Numbered from the stretch's first letter, positions 33,586 to 42,932 are shown. The stretch is 64,000 nt of DNA from Lactobacillus colini (GCF_017874575.1 NZ_JAGGLU010000008.1:33773-97772); one strand, 5' to 3'. Translations and numbers: made by a program. Notes: generated by a model from the sequence alone, not told the origin.

Positions 33586-35787
33586 ATGAAAAATAGACTA
33601 ATGACATTAAAACGTACTCACCTTACTGGGTACGTTTTAATTATAATTCAAACCATTTTAATTATTTTGACCGCACTTACCTTTTTGTCTGATAGGTATG
33701 AAGCCAAATGGCACGATTATTTAAATGATCAGACTTCATATAGTATTTATCTAAATAATATTCCTACTGATAAAAAAGATGAAGTAATCGATTACTTAAC
33801 ATCTGAAGCAGAGAAGGATAACTTTTTGCTCTTAAAAAAAGACAATATTGAAAATAGCTTTTCTCTAGGAGTAGCTGGTAATTCTTCTAAAATTGAAGAT
33901 AATTTTGCTTTTTATGGTCATTCAATTTTGCAGAGTAATTCTCTAACTAAGCTACTTCATTCTAATAATGAAAATGCCACTTTAGGCTTAGGTAGAGGCT
34001 CAATTGATCAATTAACTTCAATTTATAAGTTTCCTTTTTCTGATCAAGTAGTTATCTATAAGTTAGATAAATTCAACAGACTAGATAAGACCATCTCAGG
34101 TAAATATCAATTAGTCGGTCTATCTTCAAATCGAACCTATAATTCGATTATCAAGCACCTAGCTAAAATTACAGCTCTAGGTCGGAGTGATTTTACCAGC
34201 GCTAGGTCTGGGAGTGCGCAAGATAATACTTTGACCACTGGCTTCTTAATTGCTGGAATATTAGTTACAAGTTTAGGGATATTTGCTTACTTCTTCATTT
34301 ATTTACTCTCATCATTAAAGGAATTTGGCACCTTAGTCTTACTAGGATGGTCGAAGAAGACCATCCTTTATGAGCGTTTTAAGCCATTTCTAAAATTTAC
34401 TATTTTCTGGGGAATAATATCATCAATTGTACTAAGCATTTACTTCGGTAGGATCTCTTTTTTGGTACTATTTATTTTATTCTTTATACTAGCGGCCCTA
34501 ATTAATATAATTATCCTAACCTTTATCTATCTAGTAGCTTCACTGCTTATCATTAGCTTAAAGAACATTTCTTTAATTAAAGGACACTACCCTAAAGCGA
34601 TTCTTTATTCCTTTATTACTATGTTTTATCTTTTAATTAGTGGTGTCTTACTAACGGTTTCCATTTATATTGATGGCCCTGCTAAATCTATCGTAGCTAA
34701 TACTCAACAAGCCATGCAATGGCACAAAGTTGAAAAAATGGCAATTCTAAACAAATTTGAACCTGGTGAAGATGGAGTGCAAGCTTTTGGAGATCCTTCT
34801 TCATCCTTATATCAAGATACACTTAACTTTTATAAGAATATTGCCGACAAAGACGGCGTTTATTATATTAGTTCTTTCTATGGTTCTAAGGATTGGCTTG
34901 CCAATGGTGCATTATATAAAAAGATGCCGACAAAGCCCTTTACCATCTTAACAGCTTCACCTAATTATCTTAAAAAGATTAAATTCCCGCTCTCTTCTTC
35001 TGCTCTCCAGAAGGCAAAGCGAGGCATTAGGGTCTTTTATCTACCTGATACCTATTCAGCAATTAAACAAAAGAACTTCAAAATCTTCCTAAAAGATCTG
35101 TCTACTGATGGCATCCAAAAAAACGATATTCAAACTACCTTCAGTAAAAAACAACAAATTGCTATTAAAACCTATCATCCCGACAAGAATATATTCTTAT
35201 GGAACAATGATTCGACTGAACCAGCTAACGGTAAGGCTCCTATTATTGACATACTAACTCCTGCTAATATGACTTATGAAACAATTGGTAATATTCAATC
35301 ATCAGGCTTAGAAAATCCCTTAAAGTTCCAAAGTGAAAAAGTCGCTAAGCAGGTCTTAAATACTAAACGACTACAAAAGTATCATTTGGATGATAATAAA
35401 CTAACTTACACTACAGTTTCCAATTATATTGATGGTGAACAAAAGAGTCTTTGGGAAACTATTACGCTCTTTGCGATTGTATTATTCTTTCTGATTGGGA
35501 TTCTTTGCTTATTAATTATTGTGTTAGCAATGGCCTACAAGACTATTAATCAGCAGCAAATTGCAGTTAAAAAGTTTTTAGGATTTAATTTTAGACAAAT
35601 TTATGGATTGCCTCTATCTCTAATTGCGATTACTTCACTAATAGAAATGATTATTATTTTAATTGCACGCAGTAAGATAGGAATACTAATCATCTTGATT
35701 ACTTTTTTAGTAGAGTTAATAGTATTTTATATCTACATATCTCGAGGGCAATTTTCTGATATTATTAACCAATTTAAGGAGGACTAG
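33586..35787 (+). CDS. bacteriocin-associated integral membrane protein (lactococcin 972 type permease)
   Basis: 733 aa. One N-terminal helix, an extracellular domain of about 190 residues, a block of helices at 210-360, a second extracellular domain, and a final block of three helices, making about seven membrane segments. This matches the bacteriocin-associated seven-helix family that pairs with lactococcin 972 group ATPases for export or immunity. The partner ATPase is 3 bp downstream. No lactococcin-like precursor is encoded nearby. Confidence 0.75.
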   Translation: MKNRLMTLKRTHLTGYVLIIIQTILIILTALTFLSDRYEAKWHDYLNDQTSYSIYLNNIPTDKKDEVIDYLTSEAEKDNFLLLKKDNIENSFSLGVAGNSSKIEDNFAFYGHSILQSNSLTKLLHSNNENATLGLGRGSIDQLTSIYKFPFSDQVVIYKLDKFNRLDKTISGKYQLVGLSSNRTYNSIIKHLAKITALGRSDFTSARSGSAQDNTLTTGFLIAGILVTSLGIFAYFFIYLLSSLKEFGTLVLLGWSKKTILYERFKPFLKFTIFWGIISSIVLSIYFGRISFLVLFILFFILAALINIIILTFIYLVASLLIISLKNISLIKGHYPKAILYSFITMFYLLISGVLLTVSIYIDGPAKSIVANTQQAMQWHKVEKMAILNKFEPGEDGVQAFGDPSSSLYQDTLNFYKNIADKDGVYYISSFYGSKDWLANGALYKKMPTKPFTILTASPNYLKKIKFPLSSSALQKAKRGIRVFYLPDTYSAIKQKNFKIFLKDLSTDGIQKNDIQTTFSKKQQIAIKTYHPDKNIFLWNNDSTEPANGKAPIIDILTPANMTYETIGNIQSSGLENPLKFQSEKVAKQVLNTKRLQKYHLDDNKLTYTTVSNYIDGEQKSLWETITLFAIVLFFLIGILCLLIIVLAMAYKTINQQQIAVKKFLGFNFRQIYGLPLSLIAITSLIEMIIILIARSKIGILIILITFLVELIVFYIYISRGQFSDIINQFKED

Positions 35788-35790
35788 GCA

Positions 35791-36444
35791 ATGACCAATT
35801 ATGCCATCCAAGTCGATAAGCTAACTAAGACGTTCGGCTCACGCACTATCTTTAAAAACCTTAGTTTTAACATTCAAGAAAAAGAATTTGTAGCAATTAT
35901 TGGTCCTTCCGGGTGCGGTAAGTCTACCTTACTTAATATTCTAGGCTTACTAGAAACCAGCAATAATGGTACATTTTCACTCTTAAACGAAGCTGCTCCA
36001 TCAATTAATAGCAAAAAGGCAACCTTATGGCGGAGAAATGTAATCAATTATCTCTTTCAATCATTTGCGCTCATACCTAATAAGTCAGTCAAAGATAACT
36101 TGTTACTTGCCATGCACTTTATTAAATCTTCTCCTCATACTAAAGAAAAAAATATTTCCCAGGTACTAAAGGACTTAGATATTCCCTATCTTTTAAATGA
36201 GCAAGTTTCTAGCTTATCAGGCGGGGAACAACAGAGAATCGCTCTTGCTCGAACTATCTTAAAGCCCGGAAAAATTATTTTAGCAGATGAACCTACGGGC
36301 TCATTAGATGAACAGCATGCTCAACTAGCCTTTGAAGAAATTGAAAAACTACGCTCTAAATATGGAAAAACTATCTTAATGGTTACCCATAATCTTAAAC
36401 AAGCTGAACAATGTGATAGAGTTATTAATTTGGCAAAATTTTAA
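35791..36444 (+). CDS. ABC ATPase, lactococcin 972-group exporter
   Basis: 217 aa with Walker A GPSGCGKSTLLN, Q-loop YLFQSFALIPN, signature LSGGEQQRIALART, Walker B IILADEPTGSLD and MVTHN. Begins just after the membrane protein with AAGGAGG inside that gene's end. Similar in sequence to the ATPases that partner bacteriocin-associated seven-helix permeases. Confidence 0.88.
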   Translation: MTNYAIQVDKLTKTFGSRTIFKNLSFNIQEKEFVAIIGPSGCGKSTLLNILGLLETSNNGTFSLLNEAAPSINSKKATLWRRNVINYLFQSFALIPNKSVKDNLLLAMHFIKSSPHTKEKNISQVLKDLDIPYLLNEQVSSLSGGEQQRIALARTILKPGKIILADEPTGSLDEQHAQLAFEEIEKLRSKYGKTILMVTHNLKQAEQCDRVINLAKF

Positions 36445-36524
36445 CAGCTTTTAAATAATGACCTTTTTTAGTACAATCTACCTATCACATAATTAATAAG
36501 ATTAGCGAACAGAGGAGTTAATAC

Positions 36525-36761
36525 ATGGATTTCTTTATCATTATCATCTTAGTCGCATGGGTTGCGCTGCATTCTATATTGTACAGAAGCTTAAAACTTG
36601 CCCACCTAATAATATTTATTCCGTTAATTATTTTCTGTATCTCTATGGTTTATTTAGAGAATAGGTCAACTTTCTCATTAATTTTGGGAATTATTACATT
36701 CTGTATCTGTCTGGGATTTGATCTCTATTCCTACCACAGGTATACATTAAGAGATGAATAG
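36525..36761 (+). CDS. small membrane protein, function unknown
   Basis: 78 aa with three hydrophobic segments (about 1-15, 24-42, 49-67) and a charged end YHRYTLRDE. GAGGAG lies 9 nt before the ATG. Followed by its own terminator. It may be an immunity-type protein for the exporter upstream, but only position suggests that. Confidence 0.6.
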   Translation: MDFFIIIILVAWVALHSILYRSLKLAHLIIFIPLIIFCISMVYLENRSTFSLILGIITFCICLGFDLYSYHRYTLRDE

Positions 36762-36779
36762 ATCATGTTCCTACTTATG

Positions 36780-36813
36780 GATTCTACCCAATAACTGGGT
36801 AGAATTTTTTATT
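36780..36813 (+). terminator. intrinsic terminator
   Basis: TTCTACCCA / TGGGTAGAA with an ATAAC loop, then TTTTTT. Confidence 0.9.
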
Positions 36814-36821
36814 CCTTATGG

Positions 36822-36860
36822 TTGACAAATGTAAACTTAACTAGTATAGTTACAAATGTA
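36822..36860 (+). promoter_or_regulatory. cop promoter with two cop boxes
   Basis: TTGACA (36822-36827), 17-nt spacer, TATAGT (36845-36850). Two CopY operators fit the KACAnnTGTA consensus: GACAAATGTA (36824-36833, over the -35) and TACAAATGTA (36851-36860, just after the -10). Copper binding to CopY should release both. Confidence 0.88.
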
Positions 36861-36878
36861 AACGAAAGGAAGATAATT

Positions 36879-37307
36879 ATGTCTAATCATGTAGAAACTA
36901 ATATTTCTGACAGCGAATGGGAAGTGATGCGAATCGTCTGGACTCTTGAAAAGACCTACGCTTCACAGATTATTTCAGAATTACAAAAGAAGAACGACTG
37001 GACTGACTCAACTATTAAGACCTTAATGCGTCGTCTCGTTCAAAAAGGTCTTCTTAAAACCGAAAAAGATGGTCGCCGCTTCATCTACCTGCCGACTGTT
37101 TCTCAGATTGACATGATGAAGAGAGCAACTAATGAGTTATTTGACCGCCTTTGCGATATGCACAAGGGCGAAGTCATCCTCTCTTTATTAGAAGATTCAC
37201 CTATCTCCAAGTCTGACTTAATGAAGATGGATGAAGTTATCAACCAAAAGGAAAAAGATGCACCTGCTATGGTCCCTTGTGACTGCTTAAAGGAAGGCAC
37301 TTGCTAG
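36879..37307 (+). CDS. copY: CopY/TcrY-family copper-responsive repressor
   Basis: 142 aa from ATG 36879 (AAAGGAAG site). BlaI/CopY winged helix at residues 5-80 (ISDSEWEVMRIVWTLEKTYASQIISEL, WTDSTIKTLMRRLVQKG). The C-terminal metal hook is CDCLKEGTC; the usual CxCx4-5CxC has lost its last Cys, so three of four thiol ligands remain. First gene of the copper operon and the expected binder of the two upstream boxes. Confidence 0.93.
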   Translation: MSNHVETNISDSEWEVMRIVWTLEKTYASQIISELQKKNDWTDSTIKTLMRRLVQKGLLKTEKDGRRFIYLPTVSQIDMMKRATNELFDRLCDMHKGEVILSLLEDSPISKSDLMKMDEVINQKEKDAPAMVPCDCLKEGTC

Positions 37308-37320
37308 GAGGTATTAAGCT

Positions 37321-37698
37321 ATGAATGTTATTCAACTCAACACAATTATTATCGGAATTTTATTAATTGGCTTCATTATTTGGTGGTTCTTTGGCAAGCA
37401 CCAAGAAGATATTGGTACCAGTACGATTACTAATGATGAACAGACTTCAACTGTCATTGTTAACGGTGGTTACTCTCCTGCAACTATCGTCTTGAAAAAA
37501 GGTATCCCTGCCCAAGTTAAATTTAACTTGCAAGATTCAACAGCCTGCTTATCACGTATTTCTTTTGAACAACTTGGAATTAATAAAGATTTAGCTAAGC
37601 AAAAAGTTACTACAATCAATATTCCAACAGATAAGGCAGGCACCTTCAACTACGCTTGTGGTATGGATATGTTTCATGGAAAGGTTATTGTTAAGTAA
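37321..37698 (+). CDS. membrane-anchored cupredoxin-like copper protein
   Basis: 125 aa. One N-terminal membrane helix (8-26), a linker, then a cupredoxin-type beta domain (about 42-125) with the ligand-like residues Cys in STACLSR and CGMDMFHG near the C-terminus. AGGAGG precedes the ATG. Encoded between copY and a second cupredoxin; it would bind Cu(I) at the membrane and pass it to or from the ATPase. Confidence 0.8.
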   Translation: MNVIQLNTIIIGILLIGFIIWWFFGKHQEDIGTSTITNDEQTSTVIVNGGYSPATIVLKKGIPAQVKFNLQDSTACLSRISFEQLGINKDLAKQKVTTINIPTDKAGTFNYACGMDMFHGKVIVK

Positions 37699-37699
37699 A

Positions 37700-37987
37700 A
37701 TGAGTATTTTTTCTAAAAATCAAACCAAAAAAATCATCGTCAATGCTAAAAATCACGGATATAAGCCAGATACTATTACCTTCAAGCAAGGTAAGCCAGC
37801 TCAGTTAAAGTTTATCCCATCTGATAATATGGGGTGTATGAATGAGGTTATCTTTAAAGATCTTCCAATTAACGAAAAACTGGATGGTCAAAAAGAAGTT
37901 ACCATTAATATCCCTACTGATAAGCCCGCCACTTACAATTGGGCTTGCAGTATGAATATGTTTAAGGGAAAGGTAGTTGTTAAATAA
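37700..37987 (+). CDS. soluble cupredoxin-like copper protein
   Basis: 95 aa starting at ATG 37700, directly after the previous stop, so translation is coupled. The single cupredoxin-like domain resembles that of the preceding gene: GCMNEVIF and CSMNMFKG carry the Cys/Met ligands. It has no signal or membrane segment, so it should be cytosolic and may do the job of a CopZ chaperone, which is missing from this operon. Confidence 0.78.
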   Translation: MSIFSKNQTKKIIVNAKNHGYKPDTITFKQGKPAQLKFIPSDNMGCMNEVIFKDLPINEKLDGQKEVTINIPTDKPATYNWACSMNMFKGKVVVK

Positions 37988-39912
37988 TGAAGCTGACTAA
38001 TATCCAGCGCTTCTGGATTTCATTTGTATTATCCATTCCAATGTTAATTCAGATGTTGGCAATGCCATTTCACTGGATGATGCCTGGCTATAATTGGGTG
38101 GCCTTTATTACTACCACAATTATTATGGCAATTAGTGCGATCCCTTACTGGAAGAGTGCAATTAGTGCTTTTAAAAAGCACCATGCTAATATGAACACCT
38201 TAGTAGCTGTAGGTACAGCTGTCGCCTACTTTTATAGCATTTTTGCTATGATAACTGGGCGAGATGTTTACTTTGAAAGTGCAGCCTTCGTTGTCGTCTT
38301 TGTCTTACTTGGGGATGCCATGGAAGAGAAGATGCACGACAATGCCTCTGATGCCCTGGGTAAGCTCATGAAGTTGCAAGCCAAAGACGCCGAAGTTATG
38401 AAAGACGGTAAGTTCATTAAGGTGCCACTTGATCAGGTAAAGGTTGGCGATTTGATCCGAGTTAAACCTGGTGAGAAGATTCCGGTTGACGGCGTCATTA
38501 CTGATGGTAAAACTAGCCTAGATGAATCTATGGTTACTGGTGAAAGCATGCCGGTCAATAAAACAGTTGGTGATACTGTAGTTGGTTCAACTATTAATAA
38601 TAACGGCACTATTACTTTTAAGGCAACTAAGGTTGGTTCTGATACAATGCTGGCCCAAATTGTTGACTTAGTTAAAAAGGCCCAGACTAGTCATGCTCCT
38701 ATCCAAAAGCTCACTGACAAGATTTCAAATATTTTTGTCCCGACAGTTTTAATCATTGCTATCATCACCTTCATTGTCTGGTACACATTCTTAGACGCTT
38801 CGGCAGTTGAAGCGATGCTCTTTGCAGTAAGTGTGGTAGTTATTGCTTGTCCATGTGCTTTAGGACTAGCAACACCTACTGCGCTAATGGTTGGAACTGC
38901 CCGTAGCGCTAAGATGGGTGTCTTAATCAAGAATGGTGAAGTTCTTGAAGAAGTAGGCGACTTAGATACTGTTGTCTTTGACAAGACTGGTACGATTACC
39001 GTTGGCAAGCCACAAGTTACTAATATTATCGGCAATCAACAGCAAGTACTCTCTGTTGCAGCTAGCCTAGAAGAAGATTCTGAACATCCCTTAGCAATTG
39101 CAATTTTAAAAGAGGCAAGTACTCAAAATATCACTCCAGTTAAAGTTCAGAACTTTAAGGCGATTGAAGGCAAGGGAGTTACTGCCTCTTATAATGGACA
39201 AGTCGCCTTTATTGGAAATGATAGATTACTTGAAGATAATAATATTTCTCAGGAAATAGTATCCCAAGCTGCCAAGTTACAAGCCCAAGCTAAAACAGTA
39301 GTATATGTTGGTTTAGATAAGCAAATACTGGGCTTAATCGCCATCCAGGATGCGCCTAAGCCTAGCTCTAAAGCTGCAATTGCTGCTCTTAAAGCACGCG
39401 GATTAAAGACAGTTATGCTTACCGGCGATAATGAAAAAGTCGCCCAAGCAATTGCTAAAGAAGTTGGTATCGACCAAGTTATCGCTGGCGTTCTCCCTAA
39501 TGAAAAAGCCGACCATATTAAAAAATTACAAAAAGGCAACCATAAAGTTGCCTTCGTTGGAGATGGTATTAACGACGCCCCCGCCCTCTCTACTGCAGAT
39601 GTTGGCATAGCGATGGGATCAGGTACTGATATTGCAATTGATTCTGGCGAAATTGTCCTAGTTCAAAATGATCTTCGCGGTGTAGTTCGTGCCCTTGATA
39701 TTTCTAAAAAGACCTTCAACCGCATTAAACTTAACTTATTCTGGGCACTTATCTATAATACTGTTGGTATTCCAATTGCGGCTGGTGTCTTTGCTTCTAT
39801 TGGCTTTGAACTCAGCCCAGAACTAGCAGCACTAGCCATGGCCTTCTCATCTGTTTCTGTGGTAACGTCATCGCTGCTATTAAATAAAACTAAAATTGCT
39901 GGCTTAAGCTAG
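37987..39912 (+). CDS. copB: copper-translocating P1B-type ATPase
   Basis: 641 aa, overlapping the previous stop by 1 bp (TAATG). No N-terminal HMA domain and no His-rich tail. Motifs: MVTGESMP (actuator), [16 protein letters not shown] (CPC copper site), [20 protein letters not shown] and [14 protein letters not shown]. About eight membrane helices. It exports copper; lack of an HMA fits delivery by the two cupredoxins encoded just upstream. CopA or CopB naming varies among lactobacilli. Confidence 0.92.
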   Translation: MKLTNIQRFWISFVLSIPMLIQMLAMPFHWMMPGYNWVAFITTTIIMAISAIPYWKSAISAFKKHHANMNTLVAVGTAVAYFYSIFAMITGRDVYFESAAFVVVFVLLGDAMEEKMHDNASDALGKLMKLQAKDAEVMKDGKFIKVPLDQVKVGDLIRVKPGEKIPVDGVITDGKTSLDESMVTGESMPVNKTVGDTVVGSTINNNGTITFKATKVGSDTMLAQIVDLVKKAQTSHAPIQKLTDKISNIFVPTVLIIAIITFIVWYTFLDASAVEAMLFAVSVVVIACPCALGLATPTALMVGTARSAKMGVLIKNGEVLEEVGDLDTVVFDKTGTITVGKPQVTNIIGNQQQVLSVAASLEEDSEHPLAIAILKEASTQNITPVKVQNFKAIEGKGVTASYNGQVAFIGNDRLLEDNNISQEIVSQAAKLQAQAKTVVYVGLDKQILGLIAIQDAPKPSSKAAIAALKARGLKTVMLTGDNEKVAQAIAKEVGIDQVIAGVLPNEKADHIKKLQKGNHKVAFVGDGINDAPALSTADVGIAMGSGTDIAIDSGEIVLVQNDLRGVVRALDISKKTFNRIKLNLFWALIYNTVGIPIAAGVFASIGFELSPELAALAMAFSSVSVVTSSLLLNKTKIAGLS

Positions 39913-39916
39913 AAAT

Positions 39917-39977
39917 AAAAAAACTGGTAAATCAAGGTTTCGTAAATGATATGAACCAAGAATTACCAGTTTTTTTG
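39917..39977. terminator. bidirectional terminator
   Basis: AAAAAACTGGTAA (39918-39930) pairs with TTACCAGTTTTTTT (39963-39976). It ends the copper operon and may also end the tiny ORF on the opposite strand. Confidence 0.85.
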
Positions 39978-39980
39978 TTA

Positions 39981-40070
39981 TCAAGCAAAGTATACTTTTT
40001 CACATCTTATAATTTGCTTAGTAAAAGAATTAATTAGCACAGAAAATAGTAATTCTTTTAAAGCTTCCAT
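39981..40070 (-). CDS. tiny ORF with strong ribosome binding site (29-aa peptide)
   Basis: ATG at 40070 on the minus strand, 7 nt after a perfect AGGAGG. The peptide is amphipathic at the start (MEALKELLFSVLINSF) and ends basic and aromatic, with one Cys near position 23. A terminator lies right after the stop. It is divergent from another tiny ORF and an ABC exporter, so it could be a signal or bacteriocin-like peptide. No family recognised. Confidence 0.5.
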   Translation of the reverse strand: MEALKELLFSVLINSFTKQIIRCEKVYFA

Positions 40071-40183
40071 AATAATTCCTCCTAAATATTATCAACATTA
40101 TAATACCTATTTTTAAAAATAAATAAAATGATTGTAATAAAAAGGGATTAGTATTAAAATTTAGCGAAAAGGGAGTGAAAAAT

Positions 40184-40267
40184 ATGAAACTAGAATACTT
40201 AATTGACATTAATAATCTACTATCAGAGAAAGATAAGTTATCTACAAACATTACTGTTGGAAGCTAA
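40184..40267 (+). CDS. tiny ORF before ABC exporter (27-aa peptide; possibly a frameshifted longer precursor)
   Basis: AAAGGGAGTG followed by ATG 40184 encodes MKLEYLIDINNLLSEKDKLS plus seven residues. A second frame, open from 40267 to 40368 (beginning NNTAYLITSSFDRIS and ending in VLSALP), runs on directly from its stop in the +2 frame. A single indel near 40258-40266 would join them into a peptide of about 60 aa placed just before the exporter gene. Either reading suggests an exported peptide; neither matches a known precursor. Confidence 0.45.
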   Translation: MKLEYLIDINNLLSEKDKLSTNITVGS

Positions 40268-40386
40268 ATAATACCGCGTACTTAATTACGTCTTCTTTTG
40301 ATAGGATATCCTTAAATATTAGCGAAGGAAATAGAGGATTAATCAAAGTACTGAGTGCTTTACCATAAAAGAAAGTGGTGAATCTA

Positions 40387-41976
40387 ATGTCCATAAAAAA
40401 TCTATTTAAATATAATATAGGTCTATCATTAGCAGTTGTTTTTTTCATGCTAATCGGATCATTTGCCCTAGCAGCAGGTAATAACTTACTAACTGCCATA
40501 GGTAACACTTTGAAAGGTGGCCATATCTTAATATTTATTGAATTGCTTATAGTCTCGACCTCAGCTACTGTAGGTGGCGGAATTATTAAGTATATTGCTA
40601 TTTATTTATATACCAAGGCACAGCAGAACTATATTCATCACATAAGAGAACAAATTACTCAACATTACTGGCTTAAGGGCGCTAATGTTGCCGCAGCGCA
40701 AAATAGGCTAACAAATGATATAAAAATGGTTAGTGACAGCCTATTAGATCCTTGCTTAAAAATACTATCATGTGGTTTAGAGATTATTCTTTCCGCAATT
40801 TTTGTTTATTCTTATAGTCGCTTACTATTGTTTTTAATAATAGGCTTAGCATTAATTATCCTGATACTACCTAAATTGCTTTCTAAACCTGTTGAAAAAG
40901 CGACCTCTAGGCTATCCAATAGTAATAAAAAATACTTAAATATAATATCTAACTGGATTAATGGACTAGCAGTATTACAAAGATATAAGCGAAGTAATAT
41001 TTTTAAATCTATTTTTTCTAAGGGAAGTAGCAAATTAGAGCAAGCTACCATTAACTTAAGCAAAAAAACTAATGAAATTAACGCTATTAATTATTCAGTT
41101 AATATTTTAGCTCAAAGCATTATTTTGACAGTAACAGGTATTCTGATAATCAATAACATAGTTGAATTTGGTGTTTTTTTCAGTATTGGTAATTTTGCCA
41201 GTACTATTTTTACCAACTTAGTTGTTGTAGCAACCAATTTAACCCTATTAAATTCTAGTCATGAAGTAAATGAATCCATAAAAAAGCAATTAGATTCTCA
41301 CTTTGAAAACGATTCTCTATCTTACTCAGACATGAATAACTTTGAGTTACTTTCATTAAACAATCTTAGCTTTCAAGCAAGCTCAAGCGAACTCATCCAC
41401 TATCCTGATATTGAAATCAAAAAAGGAGAAAAAGTACTACTTTTAGGAGATAGTGGCACTGGTAAGAGTACTTTATTTAAGCTAATTCTAGGACTATACC
41501 AACCTACTACAGGAAAAATTATTTTTAGAAATTCAAATAACGAAGAAATTCATCCTGATCCTTCTGAAATAAGCTATGTTCCCCAAGAGCCTATCTTATT
41601 CCCTGGAACAATAGAGGATAATATCACTTTATTCAATCCCAAGCGACATGATGAAGCATTATACTGGGCTTCTAAATTCGATCTAGCCACTGATTTAGAG
41701 AAATTTCCTAAAGGGATAAATAGTCAAATAGATTTAGATAATAATGTATATTCTGGTGGTCAACGTCAAAAAATAATCCTAGCCCGTTCAAAACTATACA
41801 ATAGTGAATTACTCCTAATTGATGAAGGAACTTCGGCAATTGACTCAAAAAGTACTTTAAAAATATTAAAAAACTTACTTGACACAGATAATACTATTAT
41901 CTTTATTGCCCATAATTTATCACCAGAAATCTTAAATATGTTCGACAAAAAAATATACCTAAAATCCTCAAAATAA
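40387..41976 (+). CDS. ABC exporter, fused membrane and ATP-binding domains
   Basis: 529 aa from ATG 40387 (AAAGTGGTGA site). Six membrane helices (about 15-310) then an ATPase with LLGDSGTGKSTLFK, SYVPQEPILFPGTIEDN, YSGGQRQKIILARSK and LLLIDEG. Same overall type as the exporter at 7079-8650, with no peptidase domain. Two tiny ORFs lie immediately upstream, suggesting peptide export or self-protection. Confidence 0.85.
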   Translation: MSIKNLFKYNIGLSLAVVFFMLIGSFALAAGNNLLTAIGNTLKGGHILIFIELLIVSTSATVGGGIIKYIAIYLYTKAQQNYIHHIREQITQHYWLKGANVAAAQNRLTNDIKMVSDSLLDPCLKILSCGLEIILSAIFVYSYSRLLLFLIIGLALIILILPKLLSKPVEKATSRLSNSNKKYLNIISNWINGLAVLQRYKRSNIFKSIFSKGSSKLEQATINLSKKTNEINAINYSVNILAQSIILTVTGILIINNIVEFGVFFSIGNFASTIFTNLVVVATNLTLLNSSHEVNESIKKQLDSHFENDSLSYSDMNNFELLSLNNLSFQASSSELIHYPDIEIKKGEKVLLLGDSGTGKSTLFKLILGLYQPTTGKIIFRNSNNEEIHPDPSEISYVPQEPILFPGTIEDNITLFNPKRHDEALYWASKFDLATDLEKFPKGINSQIDLDNNVYSGGQRQKIILARSKLYNSELLLIDEGTSAIDSKSTLKILKNLLDTDNTIIFIAHNLSPEILNMFDKKIYLKSSK

Positions 41977-42007
41977 TAAAAAAGTCTGAGAAGAAAATCT
42001 AAAATCA

Positions 42008-42058
42008 CTAAAATCGTTGATAATCCTAGCTGATATATCAACGATTTTATTTTTTTGT
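42008..42058. terminator. bidirectional terminator
   Basis: AAAATCGTTGATA (42010-42022) pairs with TATCAACGATTTT (42036-42048), T's on the right and A-rich left side. Lies between the exporter and the convergent secreted protein gene. Confidence 0.85.
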
Positions 42059-42073
42059 TACTGTTCAAATACA

Positions 42074-42763
42074 TTAATAATTCACAACTGTAACAATTCC
42101 AAGCTTATTTATCTTGATCTTAGCAGCTTGACCAGCCTTTTTGTTCCTTTGGAATTGTTTAACAGTGAAATAATTCTTCTTACTCTTTAATTCTCTAGAC
42201 GAAATAAAGATTTTAGTTTTATCAGAAGTGGTTTTCTTACTGCTAATTTTTTTACCTAAATAATAAATTGAAACTGAACCATTTGGCTTTGTACTTAAAG
42301 TAGCAGTAATCCCTTTTGTAGTGCGCTCTGCTTTCAGCACAACAGGCTGCTTAGCCGCATACTTGTAGGATGATAACTGAGCAGTAGGAGTTACTTTTTT
42401 ACCTTTAGCATCTACCGCATACAGTGAGAAAGGCTTATAACCAGTAAATTTAATATTAGTTGCAAAAGTGCCATTTTTTATAGATACATTTTTTACCTTT
42501 TTATTTCCATACTTCACAACTACCCTCTTACCCTTAGTAGCTAAACCAGAGATAGTAATTGTCTTTTTAGCAGAATCATATTTTGTTTTAAGACTTCTGA
42601 GTTCTGGCTTTATAGTATCATATACAGTAGCCGTCTTGTACTTATATCTATATTTCGCAATAGGTGTCGTTGATAAAGTAGATGCATCCACTTTACTAGT
42701 TTTGCCCATACCAACTAAAGCTAACAGCAAAGCACTAAATACCAAAAATTTACCTTTTTTCAT
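42074..42763 (-). CDS. secreted basic protein with Ig-like repeats, function unknown
   Basis: 229 aa. Signal peptide KKGKFLVFSALLLALVGMG ending near VDAS, then a Lys/Thr-rich mature protein. Two beta-sandwich-like segments: KKTITISGLATKGKRVVVKYGNKK...AVDAKGKKVTP and KGITATLSTKPNGSVSIYYLG, patterned like bacterial Ig domains. Its ribosome binding site (GGCAGGAGG) lies inside the 26-codon Rgg-like fragment that overlaps its start by ATGA. Confidence 0.7.
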   Translation of the reverse strand: MKKGKFLVFSALLLALVGMGKTSKVDASTLSTTPIAKYRYKYKTATVYDTIKPELRSLKTKYDSAKKTITISGLATKGKRVVVKYGNKKVKNVSIKNGTFATNIKFTGYKPFSLYAVDAKGKKVTPTAQLSSYKYAAKQPVVLKAERTTKGITATLSTKPNGSVSIYYLGKKISSKKTTSDKTKIFISSRELKSKKNYFTVKQFQRNKKAGQAAKIKINKLGIVTVVNY

Positions 42764-42840
42764 AATTTGCCTCCTGCCATTTGCTTATTATTTAATCCTA
42801 ATCTTCTTTGCTCATCTTTCAACACTTCTACGATAGTCAT
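42760..42840 (-). pseudogene. 26-codon remnant of an Rgg-type regulator, coupled to the secreted protein gene
   Basis: ATG at 42840 behind GGAAGGAG encodes MTIVEVLKDEQRRLGLNNKQ followed by MAGGKL and a TGA that overlaps the next ATG. The first 24 residues look like the N-terminal helix-turn-helix start of Rgg proteins (MTIGExLKxERxRLGLTxKQMA). The rest of the regulator is absent. It now acts, at most, as a coupled leader ORF. Confidence 0.6.
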
Positions 42841-42875
42841 CTTTTACTCCTTCCAAAAACTTTTTTCTAAATATA

Positions 42876-42918
42876 ATAAAAAAATCTTCACTTATAAGAA
42901 TAAACGAAGATTTTTTAT
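42876..42918 (-). terminator. intrinsic terminator of the amino-acid antiporter gene
   Basis: AAAAAAATCTTC (42878-42889) pairs with GAAGATTTTTT (42906-42916); A-rich left side gives U's on the minus strand. Confidence 0.8.
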
Positions 42919-42932
42919 TATATCAATCACTA

